Origin: Candidatus Methanomethylophilus alvi Mx1201
Lineage (GTDB): Archaea > Thermoplasmatota > Thermoplasmata > Methanomassiliicoccales > Methanomethylophilaceae
Direction: 5' to 3'
Assembly (NCBI RefSeq): GCF_000300255.2
Contig: NC_020913.1
Span: 1,486,692-1,550,691 of the forward strand
Length of the DNA: 64,000 bases
The translations under genes and the position numbers were made by a program. This document shows, piece by piece, positions 51,296-61,086 of this stretch. The notes under the pieces are model-generated. The model did not search any database and had not been told where the DNA came from. It saw only the letters and a program-made list of their open reading frames with translations. Positions within the stretch are counted from its first letter, which is position 1, and every line of letters starts with the position of its first letter.

Positions 51296-53309
51296 GCTTT
51301 ACATCCTTTTTTAAGACGTTTTTCTAAGTTGTTTACTGCATCAACCCAAGCTTTCTTCTGTTTTGCATCGAGGGCAGGGAAATCCTCCGTATGAGCACAT
51401 CCGTTGCCGAATTTTCTGATTTTGTGGAATGTCTCTTTTTCAATGTCGGTAATTACTTTGTTTTTGGCTGCACGCTCAATGAGATCATCGAGTTTATCCG
51501 TTCCATGCAGTTTGCTGCGTAGCAGAGATTCCATCTTTCTCCTTACTCCGACTCCGAACTGGTATCCATTGAGCCTTTCGAGAGGAACATCTTTGCTGTA
51601 GATCTCGGCTAGATTCTGGATAAGGTCCATGTATCTCTGGAGTTCGGAGAGGTTGTCCGCTCCTGCAAGCAAGGGAGACACAACTGATAGGGATTTGTTG
51701 GCAGAGTTGTATTCCGCAGAGATAGAATCCAATTCCGATTCCTCGACTTTCGAGAGGTCGTATTCAGTAGCCGATTTTATGGCGAAAATAGCCCTCAGTC
51801 TGCCAAAGGATTTCGACAAAGCATTAAGTGCAATCAGCTCCGTGGAAACGAAATCTCCGTAGTCAGTGGAAAGAACCGCTGAGACCAAAGCGTTCTTTAG
51901 GTTCATTCCTGCCACGAGAATTCCTTTGCTGTTGGAGATCGTGAGGAGTCTGTCGAGAATCTCAAGATCCTTCTGGTTATCTCCGGTTGCAAGGTGGGGA
52001 CCAAGTTTCGTACAGGGTAGTTTCATACCTAGTCCCGAGATAATCTTGACGGTTTCCTCTGTGTTCAGGTTTCTTCTGCAGAACACCTCTTCCAAAAGTG
52101 CGGTCTCTTTCTGCATCCATTTCTTCTTGTCTTTGTTCAGACTGTTTAATGATGCAATGAGATCTCCTGTTTTCTCAAGGTGATTGACGATCCACTTGGA
52201 TTCATAGGATTCCTCGGAGGAGATTTCCTTCAGGGAAAGGATGGAATTCAGTTCTTCATAGGATGCGGAATCGAAAGTAGATATCACATGGCTCAGGATT
52301 TCAGAAATCTCCGATTTCGACAGAGGTCTGGAAACAAGCATTCCGAACTCGCTCTCGCCTTTCAGACCCAGCACCGTTGCTTTCTTCCTGATGAAGATGT
52401 ATCCTCTGCCCAGTTCCGGTCCGAGGACGTCCACGAAGCTGTACCTTAGCGAATCCATCGGTGTGGCATCCTCGACCTTGCAGTTCTTGGGATTAAATGC
52501 TCTGAGTTTGCCTTTGAAGGAGAAGTCCTTCGGCAGCTGGTATCTGTAAGATTCCCACTCCTCAGGAATGACAGTGTACTCGGGAGAGCTCATTCCTTTA
52601 GGCAATGCGGAGAGTTCCTCATTTTTACCGAGGAAGTCATCGGCAGTAAAGTATCCCTTTATGAAGTTGGGATCCAGATCGGTATCGAATGCGAAATCTC
52701 CAGAGGTTTCGTCGAACTGCAGGTCGATGTGTTTCTTCCTGCACAGCACCTGGGGCTCGTCATCCAAGCGGATTGATAGGATTTCATCATCTTTGTCTGC
52801 CTTGATCTGTTTTTATTTTCGGCAAGGAACCACTTAACATTGTCGAGATCGAATGTGATATCTCCGAATCTGCTCTGGTCGAAACCTTCCGGTGAGTCGA
52901 ACTCGAGATTGAAGTAGTATTTCGGGTCTGAATATTTCGTATATGGTGCGAAATAGATCTCCTCAGAATATTCTTTGGGGTCCTGTTTGATGCGACCCAT
53001 CTCGAAGAGATCCCTTCCGGTATCGGTGAATTCGAGGGAATCTATCCTGTGGTCGAGGTCGAAATCATCCGAGTCTATCACTCCGTTACTGTACAGTTCC
53101 CTAACGACCTGTTCGAACAGGGGCCCCATCCTTTCGGGGATTGCGAGTCTGCCGAGGAATTCTCCCCAGGTGTCGGAACTCAGTGCGGGGGTACCGATTG
53201 CTGTAAGAACCAGGTTCTCCAATCCTGCCGGTTTCTTGAATCTGCTGTACTCTCCGCTGACTTTTAGGCAGAGTACGGGCACTTTGATGTTGATACGGTT
53301 TTCAGACAT
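51292..53309 (-). pseudogene. Large unknown operon protein with a one-base frameshift
   Basis: Two overlapping frames make one gene of about 672 residues. The first (ATG 53309, MSENRINIKVPVLCLKVSGE) runs to VKWFLAENKN. There an A5 run (minus strand, about 52811-52817) appears one A short: adding one A gives AENKKQIKADKDDEILSIRL and joins the second frame, which ends with WVDAVNNLEKRLKKGCKA. The second half has a helical segment with FHKIRKFGNGCAHTEDFPA, like the DUF4145/HEPN-type RNHAH tract, and may be a HEPN-like domain. No family is known to me. It sits between the helicase and the paralogous small genes with 4-bp overlaps. Confidence 0.6.
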
Positions 53310-53314
53310 TCCTC

Positions 53315-56300
53315 TCACTCTCCTATGATATCCTTTGCGGCGAAGTAACCGTGACTTCTCTTTGCGGTCTCAACGATTTTACTGTAGACGAAGTCCTCTT
53401 TGCCGTCGAGTTCTATTCTCAGGCTGGAGAATGCTTTAGCGTTACCGACGATGACGAGAAGGCATCTTGCACGGCTTACTGCGACATTGATCCTGTTGAA
53501 CTTGGTCATGAACCTCTTGGAAGGATTACTCCTGACCAATGACAGGATGATGATGTCCCTCTCGTCACCTTGGAAGTTATCAACCGTGTCGACCATGAAC
53601 TGTTCCTCGTCTTTCCTGTTGAAAGCCTGGAATTTGACGTTCCTGATCTTGTTGCGGATAATCTTCGCCTGATCCGAATAACCGCATATCACTCCAAGAC
53701 TGAGACGGGGATCGTCGTCTTTGGTAAACGTTCTTCCACCGAGTTCCTGACCATTGGCATCCTTATGGCAACCGTACTCCATCTTCTTCAGAAGACTGAT
53801 GATGACCTCCGCCTCTCTGTAGTTGATGACGGAGGTTCCTCCGGAATAGCCCCTGATCTCGTCACCCTCCACATCGATGAATACCAAGTGGTTCTTCGGT
53901 GTGATGATCTTCTTTTGCACACCTTTGATCTCAAGGTAATGTTCCCTGTTGCCTTCCGCTCCCCCGTAAGTAAGCTGACCGTCGTAGAAGATATTGTCAG
54001 CTTCCATGATGTCCGGGTGCATACGGTACTGGGTGGTGAGCATAGTCTTGTGGCATTCCGGAACCGAATCGTACAGTTCCTTGAAGAATGAGGTCTCGAA
54101 CAGGTGCTGGAACTCCTTCTCCAAATCAGGATTGACAAGGTCGGAATCGTAACGGCTCATGTCATCCTTGTCGACGGAGGATTGGTATGTCGGAGGCAGC
54201 TGTTTATCGTCTCCCACCAGAATGACGGTCTTTCCGTATAGGATCGGATAAAGGACCTCCAGGAAGGAGACCTTGCTGACCTCGTCAACGATTACGACAT
54301 CAAGGTTAGCCCTCTTCAGATCAACAACACCTGCATCGGTCTTGATGTTGTCCTTGGTTGTACAAGTGAGGCCGATGACATTCGCGTAGTACAGTAACGT
54401 CTCGTTCAGAGATTCCTCGTCTTTCTCGATGACCGATTCATCCTTAAGGTAATCTGCCATCTTCTTGTAGGACTCGCGGAGTTCCAAGGACAGTCCCGAG
54501 GATGCTGCTTTCTTGATACGTCCTTTCTCTGTCTCGATGAAACCGATTCCTTCCTCGGGGGTCTTGAAGACTCCGATGATGTTGTTGTCGGAAAGGACTT
54601 TGCGAATGTCGGAGTCAAGTTCTTGACTTGCATTCTCGTACTCGATTAGAGCATTGTCGTTGCGGAGTTCCTGAAGTTCCTTTTCGAGGGAGCGCAGTTC
54701 CTGTTCCTTGCGGGAGGTATCGCTGCATACCGCTCTGCAGCCTTTGATCTTCTTCTCCAGATCCTCGATTGCCAAGTCTACTTTATCTTCGACCTTTTCC
54801 TTGAGGTCAAGGACAGTTTCTTTGTCAGGAATGCCCTCGGGGAAGATCTTCAGGAGACGGGTCTCGTAGGCATTGATGCCGTGTTCTTTCTGATACTCGA
54901 GAATCTTCACTCCTATGGATTTTCTGGTCGATTCATCGGTTGCGGATGCCCTATCTTTGAACAATACGAAGAATTCCGGGTGTTCTGAAATGACTAGGAA
55001 TTCTTTGTTGATGTCGGTCTTTTTGAACAGATACAGTGCACGAATCGCATCGACAGAGAGTTTGGTTCCGTTTAGTTTGACAGAAAGGTCCTTGCAATAT
55101 GTTTCGAAAGCTTCCTGTTCTCCGTTTTCGATGCTCTTAATCGCTTCCTTGAGTTCGAAGATCTGGGATTCGTACTCGCTGTTGTCATCGATGTCACGGG
55201 CGAGTTTCTTGTTGACACGTGTGATTTCCGATTCTTTGTCTTCAATCTCGGTCAAAACGGAATCGGCTTTTGCTTTCAGATCTTCAAGATCCTTGCAACG
55301 TTTTCTGAATCCTTCGATAAGTGAATCCAGTTTAGCTGCATATTCCGTCGAAGCGGAAGATTTTCTGATCTCGTCATCAAGGCATTTAGCTATGTCCTGG
55401 TAGAAGTTACGAGTCAGTTTGGATGTTGCAAATTTGTTCTTCTCGCCTTTCTTGGCCGCAAATCCTCCGAAGATACGGACAGCACGCAAGGAAGGAATCT
55501 CCGGCAGCCTGTCGAATGCGTTGTCGACCGCCTTGTGGTTCTCGCTGGCAATCAGAACCTTCTTGCCCTGTGTGATCAATTGTGCGGTAATCTCTGCGAT
55601 AACTTCGGTCTTTCCGGTTCCGGGTGGACCACGTATCAGGAACAGTCCGTTCGAGGATACTGCTCTGCGGACGGCCTGTTTCTGCCTGTCGTTGAGTCTG
55701 GGGCTGAAGAATTTGTCTATCGGCAACTCCTCGATACATTTCTGTGTAGATTTGTTGAAGAGCGCGGTAGCGAGGAAGGGATTCAGGACGTATCCTTTTT
55801 TGAGGAAATACAGTGCCTGATTGTGACGGCCGATGACCGCACGGTCTCCGCTGTAGTCCATGTAGAGGTACATCTTCCTGTCGGACATCTTTTCCTTGAC
55901 GTTCTGTAGGATGGAACCAGATTCATAACTGGAATCCACGTCTAAACGGAAGAATACATGGAGACGGATATGCGTCTCATTGTCGAGGACATCCTGTATC
56001 TCCTTGTCCCTTTTTACGGTCAGATCAGCCTGTGTGGCGGATTTGAGCTGTTCATATTTGGAATAGAGGTTCTGCCTGCATTCGTTGAGATATTCCTCGG
56101 TTCTATCCTTTCTGAACTTCGCCAGCGTAGAGGCCATTGCCTTTTCCAGCATTTCATCCAGGGAGAATTGTTCGGGAATCTTCTCATACTTGGACCTGAG
56201 CGTCTCGAGAACCTTGTTGTTTTCCGGAATGGACTGAATCAGGGCGACAATCTTCTGTTCCAGATTGTTCTTCTCTCTTGTTTTGTCCGTGACCTCCTTC

Positions 56301-57757
56301 TTCTTGTCAGCAATCTCCTTGGAAAGCTTGGATCTCTCCTCTGCACTCTTCGCAGCTAGTAACTTTGCAGTTCCTTTTTTCACAAAGGATGTGAGTTCTT
56401 CCAATTCCGCGATCAGGTCGGATTTCCTTTTTCTCACTGCAGCGAGTTCTTCGGCATCTGCGGAAGTCCTTTCCTCGGCATCCGCAATTTCTTTTGATAT
56501 GTCTTTCCTTTTCACTTCGATGAGAGAGTCAAGTTCCTTCTGGCATTCGGGGAGGAAGTCTCCGCGTACCTCTGCCCTGTACTCCGATTCAAGTGTTTTC
56601 AATCTGTTCTTCACGAACGAATCGACAAGAGTCTCTATCTCTGCCTTCTTTTGTTTTTCAACTTCGTCAACGGACTCTCTGATCCTTTGATCATATTGCT
56701 TCATCAGAGAATCGATCTTGGCTGTGTTGGGTATCTCCTCCTCGCCGACTTTGGAGGAGATCCTCGAATCCTGTATCTTTATCTCCGAAGGAAATGCCGG
56801 TATCTTCTCTTTTGAACCGTCCTTGCGTTCGATTGTTTTGTATTCTATCTTTCCTGAGAAGATAAGCGAACGTCCGCTTGTGAATCTCTCGAATTTCTTT
56901 CTGTAACTCTTGTCCGATTCTGGATCCTTCTTGAGGAAATCGTGGGTGAAATGGAGAATAGGTGCTTTTTCCGATCCGCTGAGATCTTCCGTGCTCCAGA
57001 TACTACTATTGCCCTTGACGTTAAGATGGGCAACGGCGGTTTTCCTTTCCTCCTCGGTACAGCCGTCTTTATAATAAGCAATGATGACTTCGGTCCCTTC
57101 AGCGGATTCGAAGCAGATCTCCTGATCCTTGATCATTATTTCTTGCCTGGAATCTAGGTATTTCTGCCAGCGGTCCAGCCTGCTGAGGACTTTTGCATGA
57201 GGTTCTGCAACATACTGCTCGTTCAAACGTTTCAGGAACTCGATGGTGAGGACGGATTTGTTCCACTGGTCATCGCTAGGGAATTTGGTAGGTCCGTCGT
57301 ATTCGCTGTACCATCCGTCGTTGAAATCAAGACGGGCGAATATCCTGCAAGAGACTTCTATCTCTCCGCACGTTTCGGTCGATTTGTCGATGAGTGTGAA
57401 ACCCTTCACCTTCAGGGAACGTTGTTTGATTGTTTTGTTCTTGGGAGTGTACTCGTCGAGATCGCACATGAGGACGAGATTGTTCTTACTTCCATCGAGT
57501 GGAATCCTGACTGCGATGTTGAACCATTTGTTTTTTCCATCCTCGGTGGGAGGGTGTCTTTCGAAGTTAGGGTAGGAAATACCTACAATCGATTCATCCT
57601 GAGGGAGGACATGGGAAACGAATGAGTCATAATCTTCATGGAAACCGAGTTTCTTGAACTGTTCCCTGAGTCCTACTTTGTAAATCTTATCGTAATTGAA
57701 CTCTTCGTTGATCTCGGAGTTCGAGCTAAAATCCAAATACAGTATGTCTTCAGCCAT
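53315..57757 (-). CDS. SF1 (UPF1-like) helicase with long central coiled coil
   Basis: This 1480-residue protein heads the minus-strand operon. The N-terminal 350 residues are unrecognised, with a beta-rich stretch. Residues about 360-560 form a long charged coiled coil (EKQKKAEIETLVDSFVKNRL and on). The helicase core has Walker A RGPPGTGKTEVIAEIT (about 708), Walker B VVIVDEVSKVSFLE (about 1153), GDDKQLPPTY, and motif V/VI VDNFQGDERDIIILSLVRSN with NVAVSRARCLLVIVG. A second coiled coil is inserted between motifs Ia and II (about 780-1100). GGAAGGTGA precedes the ATG. This architecture resembles defence helicases but matches no named system I can recall. Confidence 0.8.
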   Translation of the reverse strand: MAEDILYLDFSSNSEINEEFNYDKIYKVGLREQFKKLGFHEDYDSFVSHVLPQDESIVGISYPNFERHPPTEDGKNKWFNIAVRIPLDGSKNNLVLMCDLDEYTPKNKTIKQRSLKVKGFTLIDKSTETCGEIEVSCRIFARLDFNDGWYSEYDGPTKFPSDDQWNKSVLTIEFLKRLNEQYVAEPHAKVLSRLDRWQKYLDSRQEIMIKDQEICFESAEGTEVIIAYYKDGCTEEERKTAVAHLNVKGNSSIWSTEDLSGSEKAPILHFTHDFLKKDPESDKSYRKKFERFTSGRSLIFSGKIEYKTIERKDGSKEKIPAFPSEIKIQDSRISSKVGEEEIPNTAKIDSLMKQYDQRIRESVDEVEKQKKAEIETLVDSFVKNRLKTLESEYRAEVRGDFLPECQKELDSLIEVKRKDISKEIADAEERTSADAEELAAVRKRKSDLIAELEELTSFVKKGTAKLLAAKSAEERSKLSKEIADKKKEVTDKTREKNNLEQKIVALIQSIPENNKVLETLRSKYEKIPEQFSLDEMLEKAMASTLAKFRKDRTEEYLNECRQNLYSKYEQLKSATQADLTVKRDKEIQDVLDNETHIRLHVFFRLDVDSSYESGSILQNVKEKMSDRKMYLYMDYSGDRAVIGRHNQALYFLKKGYVLNPFLATALFNKSTQKCIEELPIDKFFSPRLNDRQKQAVRRAVSSNGLFLIRGPPGTGKTEVIAEITAQLITQGKKVLIASENHKAVDNAFDRLPEIPSLRAVRIFGGFAAKKGEKNKFATSKLTRNFYQDIAKCLDDEIRKSSASTEYAAKLDSLIEGFRKRCKDLEDLKAKADSVLTEIEDKESEITRVNKKLARDIDDNSEYESQIFELKEAIKSIENGEQEAFETYCKDLSVKLNGTKLSVDAIRALYLFKKTDINKEFLVISEHPEFFVLFKDRASATDESTRKSIGVKILEYQKEHGINAYETRLLKIFPEGIPDKETVLDLKEKVEDKVDLAIEDLEKKIKGCRAVCSDTSRKEQELRSLEKELQELRNDNALIEYENASQELDSDIRKVLSDNNIIGVFKTPEEGIGFIETEKGRIKKAASSGLSLELRESYKKMADYLKDESVIEKDEESLNETLLYYANVIGLTCTTKDNIKTDAGVVDLKRANLDVVIVDEVSKVSFLEVLYPILYGKTVILVGDDKQLPPTYQSSVDKDDMSRYDSDLVNPDLEKEFQHLFETSFFKELYDSVPECHKTMLTTQYRMHPDIMEADNIFYDGQLTYGGAEGNREHYLEIKGVQKKIITPKNHLVFIDVEGDEIRGYSGGTSVINYREAEVIISLLKKMEYGCHKDANGQELGGRTFTKDDDPRLSLGVICGYSDQAKIIRNKIRNVKFQAFNRKDEEQFMVDTVDNFQGDERDIIILSLVRSNPSKRFMTKFNRINVAVSRARCLLVIVGNAKAFSSLRIELDGKEDFVYSKIVETAKRSHGYFAAKDIIGE

Positions 57758-57828
57758 TTTTCACCTTCCGGTTAAATCGCTAAGTAATTTCGAAACCTCT
57801 TTGCAGAGTATTTAACAATGTTCTCGAA

Positions 57829-57880
57829 TAATCGGACCGTTCGAACAACAGTACTATGTTCGGGGACAACGGTCCGATTA
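57829..57880 (-). terminator. Long inverted repeat between the Sel1-repeat gene and the helicase operon
   Basis: TAATCGGACCGTT (57829-57841) pairs perfectly with AACGGTCCGATTA (57868-57880), with an inner CGAAC/GTTCG extension. It lies between the Sel1 stop (57894) and the helicase promoter (GTTAAATA near 57808-57815), so it probably separates two transcription units. Confidence 0.6.
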
Positions 57881-57893
57881 ACTCGTTTACTAT

Positions 57894-58832
57894 TCAGTTG
57901 GCAAAGATCTCCATCAGCATGTTGTTCGCGTAGTGCCATCCGTGTTGGTCGGCCAGCTTGTAATACTTGATACACTGGAAGAGGTCCCTCTCGACCCCCT
58001 CGCCGTTCTGATAGATCTGGGCAAGACGGAGTTCCGCACCAACATATCCAATCCTCTGTGCCTTCTTGTACCACCTGATGGCCTTTTCGGGATCCTTCTC
58101 GAATCCGTACTGTCCTTTGTCGAAGATCTCTCCGAGTTTGTATGCCGCAGATGCATATCTCTGTTTGGCGGAACTGGTAAGCAGTTCCATTCCGCGAATA
58201 GGATCGAATTCAACCCCGTCGCCCTGGAGATGCATAGTCCCCAGATCGAACTGTGCGATACGATATCCGTTGTCTGAGGAACGTCTGATCCATTCGATCG
58301 CTTCTAACTTTCTGCCCTCTTCGCCGAGAAGGACCTTTCCGATCTCGTGCTGTGCCGGCGCATATCCGAGGTCTGCGGCCTTCCTAGTGAGCTCTTTTGC
58401 TTTTCCGATATCCACTTCGGTCCCTCTTCCTCTGAGGTACATCGCTCCGAGGTAGTAGGTAGCCTCGACATGACCCTGTTCAGCGGCCTTCGACAGCCAG
58501 TAAAAGGCTGCGGGGTAGCTCTTCCTCATCCCTATTCCTCCACGGTACCTTCCCCCGAGAGAGTATTGTGCGTCAACATATCCCATCTGTGCCGCTTCCA
58601 TTATGGTTGCCACACGTTCCTGTTTTGTGTTGATCCTCGGTTTCTGGTCGAAGTCGAAGAAGAACACGTTCTTCGCCTGTTCGTTTCCCATTTCGGCCGC
58701 CTCGATGTAGAGTTCGGCAGCTTTTCTGTGGTCCTGTTCCACGGTAATTCCGAATTCATACATCCTTCCGAGGGCGTAGATTTCTGCGTCGTTCATGCTC
58801 ATTCCGAAGTCCTGGTTGTTTCCGGCTTTCAT
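57894..58832 (-). CDS. Sel1-like repeat protein 1
   Basis: This 312-residue protein consists almost wholly of Sel1-like repeats of about 36 residues (for example AIYALGRMYEFG-type and AAFYWLSKAAEQGHVEATYYLGAMYLRGRG), about eight in number. No signal peptide, so it is cytosolic. SLR proteins act as scaffolds. It is divergent from the CARF regulator with only 79 bp between the starts, and the regulator boxes lie in that gap; both genes are probably controlled together. Confidence 0.85.
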   Translation of the reverse strand: MKAGNNQDFGMSMNDAEIYALGRMYEFGITVEQDHRKAAELYIEAAEMGNEQAKNVFFFDFDQKPRINTKQERVATIMEAAQMGYVDAQYSLGGRYRGGIGMRKSYPAAFYWLSKAAEQGHVEATYYLGAMYLRGRGTEVDIGKAKELTRKAADLGYAPAQHEIGKVLLGEEGRKLEAIEWIRRSSDNGYRIAQFDLGTMHLQGDGVEFDPIRGMELLTSSAKQRYASAAYKLGEIFDKGQYGFEKDPEKAIRWYKKAQRIGYVGAELRLAQIYQNGEGVERDLFQCIKYYKLADQHGWHYANNMLMEIFAN

Positions 58833-58872
58833 GTATAGTAGATGGGCCTAGAATGATATGGCAAAATCCTCA

Positions 58873-58912
58873 TACAGTAAATATTAAATTTGTACTGTAT
58901 TACTCTACAGTA
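58873..58912. promoter_or_regulatory. Three TACWGTA boxes in the Sel1/CARF divergent promoter
   Basis: TACAGTA (58873-58879), TACTGTA (58893-58899) and TACAGTA (58906-58912) occur in 40 bp. The first two are 20 bp apart centre to centre and flank the AT-rich AATATTAAATTTG that must serve as TATA. The third overlaps the CARF start codon. The same boxes with identical spacing precede the viperin gene. Confidence 0.65.
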
Positions 58913-59598
58913 TGCACATCCATTTTGCTACCGCAGGAAAGGTCACCGAACCCATCATGAAAGGTTTCAAACTCATCCCGGGAATCGAGAAAGTGTACCT
59001 GTTTTACAGCGGACAATATCTGGAAAGTGCCGAAGAGATAGCAGAATATCTCCACAAGGGAAACACTCCTGTGGAACTTGTCTCGGTTCAGGAATATGAT
59101 TTCCAGGACGTTATGGATAAGATCTCTCAGGCAGTAGAAGCGGAAAAATCCCGCGGGCCTCACAAGTATACTATCAATGTAACTGGTGGAACCAAACTAA
59201 TGGCATTCGCGGCATATTCCGCAGCTTATTTTGTCGGTGCAACTGTGTATTATGTTCAGGACAGGGCCGACCTGCCCCTTGAGGAGCAGATCCTTCCGAT
59301 CCTTACGACCAAAGCTCCTAAAAACACTAAGTCCGACAGGAAAGGAAGAGACATCCTGAAATTCATCTACGAAAAGACCGTGAACAACGGAGTTGTGACC
59401 AATCAGGACATCGAGAAGAAGTTCGGTCTGAAGAAACAGCAGGTCTCCTACTATGTGAAGAACCTCCGCGAGGACGGACTTATCACTACGGACAATGGAC
59501 TGTACAATCCTCAGACCGGTGCCACCAACTACCGCTACAACACCATCAAGCTGACGCAGCAGGGGCAGATGGAGGCGAAGTTCACCCGCAATAAGTAA
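58912..59598 (+). CDS. CARF-domain winged-helix regulator
   Basis: The 228-residue protein has an N-terminal CARF Rossmann-like domain (MHIHFATAGKVTEPIMKGF, then EKVYLFYS) with the ligand-loop signature INVTGGTKLMAFAA (residues 88-101). A C-terminal winged helix (about 145-222, VVTNQDIEKKFGLKKQQVSYYVKNLREDGLI) follows. This is the Csa3/DUF6293 layout. CARF domains bind cyclic oligoadenylates or related nucleotides; there are no cas genes or arrays in the window, so the ligand is unknown. It lies between a divergent Sel1 gene and the convergent kinase-viperin operon. Confidence 0.88.
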   Translation: MHIHFATAGKVTEPIMKGFKLIPGIEKVYLFYSGQYLESAEEIAEYLHKGNTPVELVSVQEYDFQDVMDKISQAVEAEKSRGPHKYTINVTGGTKLMAFAAYSAAYFVGATVYYVQDRADLPLEEQILPILTTKAPKNTKSDRKGRDILKFIYEKTVNNGVVTNQDIEKKFGLKKQQVSYYVKNLREDGLITTDNGLYNPQTGATNYRYNTIKLTQQGQMEAKFTRNK

Positions 59599-60228
59599 TC
59601 AACCTTGGATGATCCTCACCAGATCTTCCGAGGTGGTCGCCGGGTCGTTAAGGGTGAAGAACGGGATCCCATACTTCCTGCAGAGCAAACGAAGATTGCT
59701 TTTTTCGAATAGAATCCAGTTCTTCACATCCTTCAGGGCGATATAGTCATTGTGTTTGCACCCTTCCGAGGTTCTGAACCTTTCCAGGACAACTTCTGGA
59801 TCTATGTCGAGGAAGACCACAAGCCGATACTTCTTCAGTTCTGATTCATCGAAGACGATTTCGTAAGTGGATTCCAGATCTTCATCGTAGAACTCTCTGA
59901 ATGGGAGTTTTTCCTCAGTGTAATCGGTGTGTATTACCTTTCCCCCGTAGGTTCCAGGGAAACAGTAGTGTTCATCCACGATAGTGCTGCACATCAGAGA
60001 GATGGAATCCATCTCCATATGTACCCGATCCATCAGAGCCAGCTTGTCCATCTTGCTCATTTCACGTAGTTTCCTCCCCTTGAGGAGGTCATGGACCGTT
60101 CCGATCATCGAAAGGTGACAATACCTTTTTCCTGCGGCCGTTAGCCTGTCCACGGCACCCTCAATTGTATAATCCTTCCCGCTGCGGGAGATTCCGAACA
60201 CTGCGATCCTATCCACGAGGATCACCAC
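59599..60228 (-). CDS. P-loop nucleotide kinase linked to viperin
   Basis: This 209-residue protein has a kinase-type P-loop GISRSGKDY (residues 12-20) and the layout of nucleoside/nucleotide kinases. VVFLDIDPEVVLERFRT is a Walker-B-like strand with a lid region after it, and a C-terminal ISGxPFF-like pattern reads YGIPFFTLND. It overlaps the viperin gene by 7 bp. Prokaryotic viperins often have a nucleotide kinase neighbour (in vertebrates, CMPK2), which may supply the nucleoside triphosphate substrate. Start GTG 60228 or the next GTG. Confidence 0.75.
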   Translation of the reverse strand: MVILVDRIAVFGISRSGKDYTIEGAVDRLTAAGKRYCHLSMIGTVHDLLKGRKLREMSKMDKLALMDRVHMEMDSISLMCSTIVDEHYCFPGTYGGKVIHTDYTEEKLPFREFYDEDLESTYEIVFDESELKKYRLVVFLDIDPEVVLERFRTSEGCKHNDYIALKDVKNWILFEKSNLRLLCRKYGIPFFTLNDPATTSEDLVRIIQG

Positions 60229-61046
60229 TCGTAGACCGCGTCGCGGCCGTAGTACTTCTCGACATCGAGCATATACTCGACACCCTTGTCCCTGAGGATT
60301 TCAAAAGGCAGGTATGCCTTGATCTGGTCGTTGTTCACCATCCATTTTCCAAGTGGATCGAACATGAGATAGGTGTCCACCATGTCCGAGTTGTCCTCGA
60401 ATACGATGTTTCCGATATCGCAGTGTTTCTGCTTAAAATCGGCAAACTGTTCGTCTGTTATGGACCAAACATCAGGAATGTCATCATTCTCGTTCTTCAG
60501 GGTGAGGGCCCTAAATACCTTGGTCCTCTCCGGATTCATGGCTGATACGAGGGGATGGAAGTCCTTGTTCCAGCTCCTCCTTACCACGGTGATGTTGAGT
60601 TTCACCTTCATGCCATGCACATGGGCCATTTCAGAGACCCTGACGACATTCTCGAGATGCCTGATTCCGCGGCAGTGCCTTCCGATGACGATCTCATCCT
60701 CTTCGGAGGGAGAGTCCACCGACAGACCAACCCAGTCAAGGAGCCCGTCCATTTCCTTGAACCATTTCTCATCCATGAGGGACCCGTTGCTGACTATGCT
60801 GGTGGTGAACCCCTTGGATTTCACCAGGGAAGCAAGTTCCTTAAGCTGCGGGTATAGAACAGGTTCTCCTCCGGCGAAGTTGATCTTGGTGACTCCTATC
60901 TTCGCAAGGTAGTCGATGATCGGTTCCCACTCTGCGGGAGTGATGTGCTTGCGGGACAGGTTCCTTGCGAAGCAGTGTTCGCAGTCGTAGTTGCAGATTC
61001 CAGTCAGATGCAGGTTGGCAGATTTGATGATGCCGTTGTTTCTCAT
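60222..61046 (-). CDS. Prokaryotic viperin (radical SAM ddhNTP synthase)
   Basis: This 274-residue radical SAM enzyme has the CX3CX2C cluster motif CNYDCEHC (C18, C22, C25). Viperin-specific tracts follow: KINFAGGEP (54-62), SIVSNGSL (83-90), GLSVDS, then KLNITVVRRSW, NPERTKVFRAL and DEQFADFKQKH. The late segment MVDTYLMFDPLGKWMVN aligns with human viperin around MKDSYLILDEYMRFLN. Viperins dehydrate CTP or other NTPs to 3'-deoxy-3',4'-didehydro nucleotides that terminate viral RNA or DNA synthesis. It lacks the N-terminal amphipathic helix of animal viperin. Full length. Confidence 0.93.
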   Translation of the reverse strand: MRNNGIIKSANLHLTGICNYDCEHCFARNLSRKHITPAEWEPIIDYLAKIGVTKINFAGGEPVLYPQLKELASLVKSKGFTTSIVSNGSLMDEKWFKEMDGLLDWVGLSVDSPSEEDEIVIGRHCRGIRHLENVVRVSEMAHVHGMKVKLNITVVRRSWNKDFHPLVSAMNPERTKVFRALTLKNENDDIPDVWSITDEQFADFKQKHCDIGNIVFEDNSDMVDTYLMFDPLGKWMVNNDQIKAYLPFEILRDKGVEYMLDVEKYYGRDAVYEW

Positions 61047-61086
61047 AATTTCAAGATGGTCTGAGAATGATATCAGAAAATCTTAC

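Noticed and set aside
42556..57757. DISARM, BREX, Zorya or Hachiman system
   Set aside because: Helicases are present, but the required partner genes (methylase, PglX/PglZ, ZorA/B, HamA) are absent.
60222..61046. Generic MoaA/PqqE-like radical SAM enzyme
   Set aside because: No C-terminal auxiliary cluster cysteines, and the order of viperin-specific tracts along the whole protein fits viperin much better.
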